Shown: positions 1 through 5,231 of the stretch, one piece after another
Numbering within the stretch: position 1 is the first letter of the stretch
How the letters are laid out: each line of letters begins with the position of its first letter
Source: Leptolyngbyaceae cyanobacterium CSSed165cm_216
GTDB lineage: Bacteria; Cyanobacteriota; Cyanobacteriia; Phormidesmidales; Phormidesmidaceae
Length of the DNA: 5,231 nucleotides
NCBI GenBank assembly: GCA_007135385.1
Contig: SLIY01000212.1
Coordinates: forward strand, 1-5,231
Direction of reading: 5' to 3'
Position numbers and translations under genes: made by a program
The notes under the pieces: model-generated
Told to the model about the DNA's origin: nothing
What the model saw: the letters and a program-made list of their open reading frames with translations, nothing else
Database searches by the model: none

Positions 1-2
1 AG

Positions 3-56
3 AACAGGCTTGCTAATTTAGGTTTACCAAGTACTTCTGGTCTGACCCCGTCATAA
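3..56 (+). CDS. Possible C-terminal tail of an upstream gene
   Basis: From base 3 one plus-strand frame stays open for 17 codons (ending ...GLPSTSGLTPS) and stops at TAA 54-56, 19 bases before the ATG of the next gene. The other two plus frames close sooner, at 14-16 and 19-21. The residues are plausible protein, but 17 codons are too few to identify a family or prove that they are translated. If real, this gene would sit directly upstream of the small membrane protein and could share its transcript. The stretch could equally be non-coding leader. Confidence 0.2.
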   Translation, partial: NRLANLGLPSTSGLTPS

Positions 57-75
57 CCAATTGGATTCACTGCCT

Positions 76-354
76 ATGTCTACTTCTGAGACAGTGCTTG
101 CGGTGTTAGTGCCTGCGGCCATTTGGGTCACAGTGCTGGCCTTTACCCTAGCCATGCTGTTCGCCCTAGATGACGGTATCAGACGGCTGAGGCGGCTGCA
201 TCAAATTCCTTGCTACCGCTGTCGGTTTTACACCGGCAGCCCCTACCTAAAATGCCCGGTGCATCCCATAGACGCTGGTTCAGAGGTGGCCATCACCTGC
301 CAAGACTACGAACAGGCTGAGCCTAGTGGGCTGCCGTCTACTCCCCCTATCTAG
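76..354 (+). CDS. Small single-span membrane protein with a four-cysteine motif
   Basis: This is a 92-residue protein of unknown function. Residues about 6-31 form one hydrophobic membrane segment. A basic patch (RRLRR, 36-40) follows, which by the positive-inside rule puts the C-terminal part in the cytoplasm. That part holds C46-x2-C49-x10-C60-x14-C75 with His63, in the setting IPCYRCRFYTGSPYLKCPVH. The spacing could bind zinc or another metal, but this is inference. I recall similar short proteins (CYxCxFxT...LKCxVHP...C) as conserved hypotheticals in cyanobacteria. The start is set at ATG 76. An in-frame TTG at 61 would add five residues (MDSLP) with no clear benefit. No strong Shine-Dalgarno sequence is visible. 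The regulator gene begins 67 bases downstream on the same strand, so the two may be co-transcribed. The tail after residue 80 is Pro/Ser-rich and probably disordered. Confidence 0.8.
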   Translation: MSTSETVLAVLVPAAIWVTVLAFTLAMLFALDDGIRRLRRLHQIPCYRCRFYTGSPYLKCPVHPIDAGSEVAITCQDYEQAEPSGLPSTPPI

Positions 355-421
355 GGTAAGCCTCTGGTGCCCAGGTTATCAATTACCTTCGCGACGTTAT
401 TCCATCCCTCTCCTACTCACC

Positions 422-1030
422 ATGTATCGTCCCCAACTGTCTATTCTGCAAACGTTTACCCCCAAGACCCATCTACCCCTCAGCCGCGATCGCGTCTGGC
501 TGATCGAACAGGGTATTGTCCGCACCTTCACCTGGAGCGATCGCGGCTACCTAACTATTTTAGGGATTTGGGGCCAGGGAGATATTGTCGGTCTCCCCCT
601 CAGCCCCATGACCCCCTACCAAGTGGAATGTCTGACGCCGGTGGCGGTGGCCGAAGTGCCCCTGGGCAGCCAAAGCCGCTACTGGCAAGAGTTACTCCTA
701 AATCATCTGTGGCGCAGCCAAGAACTGTTTCACATTTTGCACAATCCCCAAATGACAGACCGGCTACTGGCACTGCTGCATTGGCTGGCCCAGCGGTTTG
801 GTCAATCCACCCCTCAAGGGTTACTTCTAGACGCCATCCTCACCCACCACCAACTTGCCGAAACCCTGGGCAGTAGCCGGGTGACGGTGACTCGCCTACT
901 GTCGCGACTAGAACAGCAAGGGAAAATCATCCGGTTTAGAAGGCAGGTGGCCTATGGTGTTACCCCCCGTACCCATCGGGCCTTGCTGTTGCCAGCGGCA
1001 ACCGAGGAGCGTAGATCAGTGGGGACTTAA
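422..1030 (+). CDS. Crp/Fnr-family transcriptional regulator
   Basis: This is a 202-residue DNA-binding regulator. Residues about 20-85 resemble the cyclic-nucleotide-binding-type beta roll (VWLIEQGIVRTF, then LGIWGQGDIVGLPL). Residues about 90-130 form the long dimerisation helix. A winged helix follows, with helix-turn-helix at about 142-169 (QLAETLGSSRVTVTRLLSRL). The recognition part RVTVTRLL matches that of NtcA, the cyanobacterial nitrogen regulator, but the rest is too divergent to call it NtcA. The segment that should form the phosphate-binding cassette (GLPLSPMTPYQVECLTP) lacks the Arg-Ser/Thr pair of cAMP-binding CRP, so cAMP is an unlikely ligand. There is no N-terminal cysteine cluster, so it is not an FNR-type iron-sulfur sensor. 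ATG 422 was chosen because the open frame back to GTG 326 would overlap the preceding gene and adds 32 residues unlike the family. It converges with the lactate permease gene. Confidence 0.9.
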   Translation: MYRPQLSILQTFTPKTHLPLSRDRVWLIEQGIVRTFTWSDRGYLTILGIWGQGDIVGLPLSPMTPYQVECLTPVAVAEVPLGSQSRYWQELLLNHLWRSQELFHILHNPQMTDRLLALLHWLAQRFGQSTPQGLLLDAILTHHQLAETLGSSRVTVTRLLSRLEQQGKIIRFRRQVAYGVTPRTHRALLLPAATEERRSVGT

Positions 1031-1037
1031 GGGACAT

Positions 1038-2696
1038 CTAAGCCACCAAGAGGCCCAACAGCCCTGCCATTACCAGGTAGTACACCACCACGGGCAGCAG
1101 TTGGCGGATGATGATACCCTCGCGCCCCAGTAACCCCACCGTAGCCGCCGCCGCTACGATATTTGATACGCAAAACACATTACCCGCCGAAGCCCCTACG
1201 GTTTGCAGTGCCAAAATGGTTTCGGGACTCTTACCAGTGGCATCAGCTACCCCAAACTGAAACAGGGAAAACATCATGTTGCTAACGGTGACACTGCCCG
1301 CCACAAACGATCCCACCATCCCCACGATCGCCGCAAATAGGGGCCAGGTTTGCCCCGCGATCGCCGACATCCCGGCAGCTAGGGTGAGGGGCATACTAGA
1401 CAGCCCTACCCCATTCACATCCGAGTTGATAAACACCCGGGCCATCAGTACCGCTGCCCCCAAGGCCAGAGCGGTTTTTTGCAAGATGGGAACGGCACGC
1501 CCCATGGCCATTTGAATGTCTTGGGGCTTCATGTGGTGTAAGAAATAGGTCACCGTGACCACCACCAAAAACATCGTGGCAGGTAGGTAAAGGGGAGTAG
1601 AAGTGACCGTAATCGTGGTGCCAAAAATATTTGCCCATCCTAGCCGCAGCGACTGTAGCCAGCCCCTCAGGGGCAAGGCCTCCAGCCGCGATAGCACCAG
1701 CAACAAGCCCAACAGCACATAGGGCAACCAGGCGGTCAACACCGTCATCGGCTTGAGGGGAGGGTCTAGGTGAGGGGTGACACTACCGGACCAGAGGTCA
1801 GGCCAGGTGTCAGGGGCAGGAAAATCCCAGGGTTGCTGAGGCTGTAGCCACCCCCGGCGCACTACCACAACAATGATGCCCAACCCCACCAAGCCACCAA
1901 TCATGGCTGGGAACTCGGGTCCTAACAGCACCGCTGTGAGGCTATAGGGCACCGTAAACGCTAAGCCGGCCACCAGGCAAAAGGGCCAGAGAGTCCAGCC
2001 GTCCCGCTGGGATGGCCCAGAGCCAAACAGGCGGGTGATGGTGATCACTAAAATCAACGGAATCAGGCTGCCAATGATGGCGTGGATCAGGCCCGCTTGT
2101 CCCCCCACTCGGGCAATATAGGTGAGGTTATCCAGGCCTTGGGCCGCTAGGGTCGCCTCCACGTCGGGGGCACCGGCCAGACCCGTGTCCATGCCAAACA
2201 GCAGCGGCGTACCCACGGCCCCATAGGTGGAGGGGGTGCTTTGGATAATCAGAGCCGCAATCACCGCCGCCAGAGCCGGAAAACCCACCACCACCAGGAG
2301 GGGCACACAAATGACGGCTGGGGTCCCAAACCCAGATGCCCCTTCAATAAAGCTGCCAAACAGCCAGGCAATGATGATCATCTGCACCCGGCGATCGGGG
2401 GACAGGCCCAAGAGGCTCTGGCGAATCACGGCGATCGCCCCTGACCCCTGCAGCACATTCAGCAGCAAAATCGCCCCAAACACAATGAACAAAATTTCGG
2501 CGGCAATCACCACCCCCTGCACCAGGGAGGCGGCGATGTAAGGGATAGGAACCTGCCAGATCAAGACCGCGATCGCGATCGTTACCGCCAAGGCACCTGG
2601 CATCGCTTGACTGGCGGGGCGACGGCCTACCACCAACAGCAAAAATACGGTCACAATCGGCAGCAGGGCGATGAAAAAAGCAAGCAGCAAGGACAT
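1038..2696 (-). CDS. lldP: L-lactate permease (LctP/LldP family)
   Basis: This is an integral inner-membrane transporter expected to move L-lactate with protons; related members also carry D-lactate or glycolate. Its 552 residues match the usual length of about 550 (E. coli LldP is about the same). The chain is hydrophobic with a dozen or more likely membrane spans and a longer polar stretch at about 281-318. Family signatures include GASGFGTPAVI at 119-129, STYGAVGTPLLFG at 156-168, GSFVAGSVTVSNMMF at 462-476 and GASAGNVFCVSNIVAAAATVGLLG over 501-524. The start MSLLLAFF is the only sensible one and runs straight into the first span. It begins 12 bases after the ldh stop codon, with no strong Shine-Dalgarno sequence, so translation is probably coupled to ldh. 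Pairing with an NAD-dependent lactate dehydrogenase suggests lactate export during fermentation, uptake, or both. The direction of transport cannot be read from sequence. Confidence 0.95.
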   Translation of the reverse strand: MSLLLAFFIALLPIVTVFLLLVVGRRPASQAMPGALAVTIAIAVLIWQVPIPYIAASLVQGVVIAAEILFIVFGAILLLNVLQGSGAIAVIRQSLLGLSPDRRVQMIIIAWLFGSFIEGASGFGTPAVICVPLLVVVGFPALAAVIAALIIQSTPSTYGAVGTPLLFGMDTGLAGAPDVEATLAAQGLDNLTYIARVGGQAGLIHAIIGSLIPLILVITITRLFGSGPSQRDGWTLWPFCLVAGLAFTVPYSLTAVLLGPEFPAMIGGLVGLGIIVVVVRRGWLQPQQPWDFPAPDTWPDLWSGSVTPHLDPPLKPMTVLTAWLPYVLLGLLLVLSRLEALPLRGWLQSLRLGWANIFGTTITVTSTPLYLPATMFLVVVTVTYFLHHMKPQDIQMAMGRAVPILQKTALALGAAVLMARVFINSDVNGVGLSSMPLTLAAGMSAIAGQTWPLFAAIVGMVGSFVAGSVTVSNMMFSLFQFGVADATGKSPETILALQTVGASAGNVFCVSNIVAAAATVGLLGREGIIIRQLLPVVVYYLVMAGLLGLLVA

Positions 2697-2708
2697 GGGA
2701 CAGGACTT

Positions 2709-3695
2709 CTAAAACCGAATTTGGTCAATCACATCACGCAGGGTTTGGGCCGAAGTTTGGAGCTGATCGGTTTCCAGGTCGCTGAGGGAAAGTTTCAACA
2801 GTCGGTTCACCCCAGTTCTACCGACCACCGCTGGAATACTCAGGCTGACATCCTGGATCCCACAAATCTCATCTAAGATACAGCTGACACTAAAGACCCG
2901 ATTTTGGTCGCGAATGATGGCCTGCACAATCTGGGCCACCGCTAGGCCAACGGCATAGTTGGTATATCCCTTGCGGCTAATGATTTCGTAGGCGGCATGC
3001 TTCGTCTGCTGGAAAATATCATCCAAAATGCTCCGTTCGTTGGCGGGCATGCCGTCGTAGTAGAGGGGCGTCCCCGCCACATTGGCCTCGCTCCAAAAGG
3101 GTACCTCGCTATCCCCATGCTCACCAATGATGTAGGCATGCAAACTGCGGGGGTCAATGCCCAAGTGACGGCCCAGCAAAAACCGAAACCGGCCACTATC
3201 CAGCACAGTACCCGACCCCAACACCCGGGCTTTGGGCAGTCCCGATAGTTTCCAAGCCGCATAGGTGAGCACATCCACCGGGTTCGATACAATCAGCAAA
3301 ATGGCCTCCGGGCAATGGCTAACGATGTCAGGAATCAGGGACTTCAGAATTTCCACATTTTTTTGCACCAGATCCAGGCGGGTTTCCCCCTGCTTTTGGG
3401 AGGCCCCAGCCGTCAGGATAACAATGTCGGCCCCAGCGGCATCGGCCAGGGTGCCCGCCTTAATCGTAGTGGGCTGCACAAAAGACATCCCCTGTTCCAG
3501 ATCCATCACTTCCCCAATCAGTCGTTCCTGGTTGATGTCCACTAGCACCATTTCATCCAGCACGTTCTGAATTAGCATGGCGTAGGCACAGGCCAAACCC
3601 ACCTGCCCCGCCCCAATAATCACTCCCTTGAGGGGGCGCAGCGGATCCACATGCAACTCAGTGATCGGGTTGGGGGTGAATAGGGCGTCAAACAT
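2709..3695 (-). CDS. ldh: NAD-dependent L-lactate dehydrogenase (EC 1.1.1.27)
   Basis: This cytoplasmic enzyme interconverts pyruvate + NADH and L-lactate + NAD+. It has 328 residues, about 20 before the Rossmann fold, slightly longer at the N-terminus than many bacterial LDHs. Visible landmarks are GAGQVG (28-33); Asp53 ending the second strand, which favours NAD over NADP; the mobile loop TAGASQKQGETR (95-106) with Gln100 (standard Q102), which marks lactate rather than malate dehydrogenase, and Arg106 (R109); SNPVD with Asn138; LDSGRFR with Asp166 and Arg169 (D168, R171); and IIGEHGD with catalytic His193 (H195). Arg171 and His186 match R173 and H188, the fructose-1,6-bisphosphate site of allosteric bacterial LDHs, so activation by that sugar is likely but inferred. 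The start at 3695 has GGTGAG three bases upstream, a close and weak ribosome site. It is the first gene of the pair with lldP. The 162-base gap upstream carries repeated inverted motifs. Confidence 0.96.
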   Translation of the reverse strand: MFDALFTPNPITELHVDPLRPLKGVIIGAGQVGLACAYAMLIQNVLDEMVLVDINQERLIGEVMDLEQGMSFVQPTTIKAGTLADAAGADIVILTAGASQKQGETRLDLVQKNVEILKSLIPDIVSHCPEAILLIVSNPVDVLTYAAWKLSGLPKARVLGSGTVLDSGRFRFLLGRHLGIDPRSLHAYIIGEHGDSEVPFWSEANVAGTPLYYDGMPANERSILDDIFQQTKHAAYEIISRKGYTNYAVGLAVAQIVQAIIRDQNRVFSVSCILDEICGIQDVSLSIPAVVGRTGVNRLLKLSLSDLETDQLQTSAQTLRDVIDQIRF

Positions 3696-3710
3696 GAGCT
3701 CACCAGGGAT

Positions 3711-3753
3711 AACGACAGACCTTATCTTCCCTTAGGGACAAGACATTGTCGTT
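3711..3753. repeat. Inverted repeat AACGACA...TGTCGTT (ldh-proximal pair)
   Basis: AACGACA at 3711-3717 is the exact reverse complement of TGTCGTT at 3747-3753. Nested inside are a near-perfect palindrome TCCCT-T-AGGGA (3728-3738) and GACAA-N4-TTGTC (3737-3741 and 3746-3750). The element lies in the ldh leader, between the candidate -10 box and the start codon, so it could be an operator or fold in the 5' untranslated RNA. It shares its arms and an internal TTATC...CCCT with the second copy at 3792-3821. Its function is unknown. Confidence 0.55.
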
Positions 3754-3791
3754 GCTACTGTATACCAAAGCTTGACGGGGAACGCTTCACG

Positions 3792-3821
3792 AACGACAAG
3801 TTATCCCTCTAGCGTCGTTGC
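3792..3821. repeat. Inverted repeat AACGAC...GTCGTT (ldh-distal pair)
   Basis: AACGACAA at 3792-3799 and GTCGTTGC at 3814-3821 pair over six bases (AACGAC with GTCGTT) around a 16-base centre containing TTATCCCT (3801-3808). TTATCCCT is itself the exact reverse complement of AGGGATAA at 3705-3712, which overlaps the first arm of the ldh-proximal pair. GTCGTTGC recurs at 3748-3755. On the minus strand the element lies upstream of the candidate TATACA box, where an activator or repressor site would be expected. No T-run follows, so it is not a standard intrinsic terminator of the exoD-like gene. Confidence 0.5.
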
Positions 3822-3857
3822 CCTACCGGGGGATCGTAGCCTGGTCGCAATCACAAC

Positions 3858-4478
3858 CTATAAGCCACCACCCCGCAGCAGGCTCAGCCCCGTTTTAACG
3901 GCCTCATAGCCAAACACCAGAATCAGCAGGGTCAAAATGCCGCCACAGACACATAACCCCAGACCGCCCAGACTAATAGCGCCATCGTCATCGAGCAGCC
4001 CAAAGCCCGTGACAAAAATACCAATGGCAGGCAGGGTGTTGGTCAGGGGAATGGGTAGCATCATGCAGATGGCCATCAGGGCGATCGCCACCCCAATCAC
4101 CACTCGCCCGGGCAAGCTGGTGCAGACATAGGTCAGGCGGGGGCGAGCCACGGTCTCCAGCCGCCGCAGCCACGGGGTACCTGCCTTGACGAATTTCTGG
4201 ACAGTCAGCAGGTCAAACTGCTTGGTCTTCCAACCCTCGGGTACCCAGGGACGGGTGCGGCCGACAATCAGCTGCACCGCTAACCAAAACATCAAGATGC
4301 CAAAGGGAATAGAATAGCCAGGGGCCGGTACCGGCAGGGCCGAGGGTAGAGCCAGCAGCACAAATAGCACCCCAAAGGTGCGCTCCCCAGCCAGCACAAG
4401 AATTTCTTTTAGGGTGACTTTGGTGGCCGTCACCTCTTGAAAAAAATAGCGGTTTAGCTCTGTAGACAGTCGCGCCAT
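3858..4478 (-). CDS. ExoD-family membrane protein (exopolysaccharide synthesis)
   Basis: This is a 206-residue inner-membrane protein of the ExoD family. The founder, from Sinorhizobium, affects exopolysaccharide production and alkali tolerance; the biochemical role is not established. Both family blocks are present: GERTFGVLFVLLALPSALPVPAPGYSIPFG over residues 31-60 followed by QLIVGRTRPWVP (69-80), then RPRLTYV (112-118) and LPIPLTNTLPAIGIFVTGFGLLDDDG over 141-166. Hydrophobic spans lie at about 35-50, 57-73, 124-141, 146-163 and 172-190. ATG 4478 was chosen because it gives the usual family length and starts just before the conserved N-terminal helix (MARLSTELNRYFF). An open frame back to 4595 adds 39 residues translated from AT-rich, promoter-like sequence. 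Neighbours on the same strand are a hydrolase 210 bases upstream and ldh 162 bases downstream. The spacing suggests its own transcription unit, and no link to lactate metabolism is evident. Confidence 0.9.
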   Translation of the reverse strand: MARLSTELNRYFFQEVTATKVTLKEILVLAGERTFGVLFVLLALPSALPVPAPGYSIPFGILMFWLAVQLIVGRTRPWVPEGWKTKQFDLLTVQKFVKAGTPWLRRLETVARPRLTYVCTSLPGRVVIGVAIALMAICMMLPIPLTNTLPAIGIFVTGFGLLDDDGAISLGGLGLCVCGGILTLLILVFGYEAVKTGLSLLRGGGL

Positions 4479-4688
4479 AGAGGTGCCTATAGACCCAAAA
4501 TAGAATAAAAAATAACCCCCAAGTTGGCGCGTAGGATTGGCGCCCTGGGGAAGTGGTTGTCTCAGCTTACAGGGCCAAACCTGGTGCAGCCCCAACTATC
4601 GGCAAGAATTTACTGCAACTTTGTAAGCGCAACAGCATGACTTGCCAGTGGTGGCCCCGCTACCGTTGGTAACCCAGGCCGGTTTGGC
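4479..4688 (-). promoter_or_regulatory. Intergenic region upstream of the exoD-like gene, with TTGGCGC direct repeat
   Basis: This 210-base gap follows the hydrolase stop. On the plus strand TTGGCGC occurs at 4524-4530 and again at 4537-4543, a direct repeat with a 13-base period. Next to it, toward the exoD-like start, is an AT-rich tract (about 4497-4514) that reads TTATTTTTTATTCTATTTT on the minus strand and could hold a -10 box, although no well-spaced -35 box is clear. A repeat at that position could be an operator. The hydrolase end of the gap contains a short TACC-AAC-GGTA stem but no T-run, so no intrinsic terminator is evident. I saw no NtcA-type site here. Confidence 0.3.
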
Positions 4689-5231
4689 TTAGCTGGTTTG
4701 GTTGACTAGGACATGATCGCTTAAAAATTGGCTCAGCCGCTGTTCATATTCGTCTCCTGCCAGGATTGCAATGTCGTTGTGGTCAGCGTTGGGCACTAGC
4801 CATAACTCCCTAGGAGAGACGGTGGCGTCATAGAGATATTGGCTCATTTCAGCGGGCACTGACAAATCCGCCAAGCCATGCAGATAGAACACTGGCACCT
4901 GCAACTGCTGTACCCGAGTAATGGAAGGGAAGGATTGAGTCAGCAGCCAACGTACGGGAAAAAATCGGTTGTACCCAGACCGAGTAGCCATCGCCTCCAT
5001 GGAGGTAAAAGAGCTTTCCACCACTAACCCGGCCAACTGGGGCATCTGACTGGCGAGCTGAATGGCGATCGCGCCGCCTAGGGAGTGCCCATAAATCACC
5101 AAATGCCTGGGGTCTACCCCTTTTTGCTGGTGCAGGAACTGATAGGCGGCTTGGGCGTCTTCGTAGAACCGGGCTTCGTTGGGAAACGGACCCGAGCTCA
5201 GCCCATAACCCCGGTAATCCACCATCAAAAC
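4689..5231 (-). CDS. Alpha/beta hydrolase (BEM46/ABHD13-like), 5' end outside window
   Basis: The last 180 codons of an alpha/beta-fold hydrolase are present; the frame is open to the window edge, so the true start lies beyond 5231. Counting from the first codon here, the order is DYRGYGLSSG (5-14), the strand-turn block after the first catalytic strands; nucleophile elbow GHSLGG with Ser50; VPVFYLHGLADLSVP with acid Asp122; and ADHND with His151. The Ser-Asp-His triad is therefore complete. Families with DYRGYGxSxG and this spacing are usually 250-300 residues, so roughly the first third is missing, including the expected HG oxyanion motif. The substrate cannot be inferred; BEM46/ABHD13-like members are mostly uncharacterised serine hydrolases, often membrane-anchored. 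An internal ATG at 5225 is not a plausible start because it would cut off the core fold. Confidence 0.9.
   Translation of the reverse strand, partial: VLMVDYRGYGLSSGPFPNEARFYEDAQAAYQFLHQQKGVDPRHLVIYGHSLGGAIAIQLASQMPQLAGLVVESSFTSMEAMATRSGYNRFFPVRWLLTQSFPSITRVQQLQVPVFYLHGLADLSVPAEMSQYLYDATVSPRELWLVPNADHNDIAILAGDEYEQRLSQFLSDHVLVNQTS

Larger units (their letters stand above)
3696..3857 (-). promoter_or_regulatory. Probable promoter/operator region of ldh-lldP
   Basis: These 162 bases separate the exoD-like stop codon from the ldh start and hold no credible ORF. On the minus strand a TATACA box lies at 3764-3759, about 65 bases upstream of the ATG. No good TTGACA-like element stands 16-18 bases before it, so if it is the -10 box the promoter may need an activator. 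Four AACGAC/GTCGTT cores surround it. I saw no GTA-N8-TAC (NtcA) site and no full TGTGA-N6-TCACA (CRP) site. A single TTGTGATTG half-site sits just after the exoD-like stop. No T-tract terminator for the upstream gene is visible, so read-through from it is possible. Confidence 0.4.
486..5072. repeat. Dispersed HIP1 octamers (GCGATCGC), seven copies
   Basis: GCGATCGC occurs at 486-493, 537-544 (both in the regulator gene), 1357-1364, 2431-2438, 2569-2576 (all three in the permease gene), 4081-4088 (exoD-like gene) and 5065-5072 (hydrolase gene). A random 5.2-kb sequence would be expected to hold far fewer than one. All copies lie inside coding sequence and none is in a gap. HIP1 abundance is a known cyanobacterial genome signature, possibly linked to methylation or repair, and is the main evidence for the taxonomic assignment. 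ldh has no copy. Confidence 0.9.

Noticed and set aside
326..421. Regulator frame extended upstream to GTG 326
   Set aside because: It would overlap the preceding gene by 29 bases and adds 32 residues that do not look like a Crp/Fnr N-terminus. ATG 422 gives the normal length and a clean start.
367..876. 169-residue open frame overlapping the regulator gene
   Set aside because: It lies in another frame of a well-supported gene. The protein is Pro/Ser/Arg-rich and low in complexity, with no recognisable domain.
2227..2541. Plus-strand open frames antisense to the permease gene (also 1276-1515, 2241-2444)
   Set aside because: They are shadows of the permease coding sequence, with compositions typical of antisense frames in GC-rich DNA and no family likeness.
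2607..2876. Plus-strand open frame spanning the ldh-lldP junction
   Set aside because: It runs antisense to two solid genes. Its His/Gln/Lys-rich sequence has no recognisable domain.
2942..3292. Minus-strand 116-residue frame inside ldh (and plus-strand frames at 2997-3248, 3265-3570, 3315-3545)
   Set aside because: These are alternate frames of the ldh gene, whose real frame holds every catalytic motif.
2709..3695. Malate dehydrogenase rather than lactate dehydrogenase
   Set aside because: The specificity loop has Gln (QKQGETR) where malate dehydrogenases have Arg, and a lactate permease follows directly.
3821..3840. CTAC...GTAG hairpin (3823-3826 with 3835-3838) as terminator of the exoD-like gene
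   Set aside because: The stem is only four bases with a nine-base loop and no T-run on the minus strand, so it does not meet the pattern of an intrinsic terminator.
3849..3857. TTGTGATTG as a Rex or CRP site for ldh
   Set aside because: Only one half-site is present. The matching TCACAA or TCACA half is absent at the required spacing.
4479..4595. N-terminal extension of the ExoD-like protein
   Set aside because: The 39 extra residues come from AT-rich, repeat-bearing upstream DNA and have no counterpart in the family, while ATG 4478 gives the usual length.

Overview
The window looks like cyanobacterial chromosome. It holds seven copies of the octamer GCGATCGC (HIP1), a palindrome strongly over-represented in many cyanobacterial genomes. 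It also has a small Cys-motif membrane protein of a type I recall only from cyanobacteria, and a Crp/Fnr-type regulator whose recognition helix resembles that of NtcA. The sequence is fairly GC-rich. I cannot name the genus. I see no mobile element, CRISPR array, rRNA or tRNA.

Layout. The left arm (1-1030) reads on the plus strand. It starts with the possible tail of an upstream gene (3-56), then a 92-residue single-span membrane protein with four cysteines, then a 202-residue Crp/Fnr-family regulator. The rest reads on the minus strand, in transcription order: an alpha/beta hydrolase cut off by the right edge (4689-5231), an ExoD-family membrane protein (3858-4478), an NAD-dependent L-lactate dehydrogenase (2709-3695) and an L-lactate permease (1038-2696). 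The regulator and permease genes converge with only 7 bases between their stop codons. The coding density is high. The only sizeable gaps are 210 bases upstream of the exoD-like gene and 162 bases upstream of ldh.

Biology. ldh and lldP lie 12 bases apart and almost certainly form an operon for interconverting pyruvate and L-lactate and moving lactate across the membrane. In a phototroph this fits dark fermentation with lactate export, or lactate uptake. The dehydrogenase keeps the catalytic residues and the two residues (R173 and H188 in standard numbering) that bind fructose-1,6-bisphosphate in allosteric bacterial enzymes, so it may be switched on by glycolytic flux. The most unusual non-coding signal is in the ldh upstream gap: four copies of an AACGAC/GTCGTT core arranged as two inverted pairs on either side of a TATACA box. 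This looks like a multi-site operator or a pair of RNA/DNA hairpins. Most of the window is ordinary core or accessory metabolism, and I found no convincing new multi-gene system.
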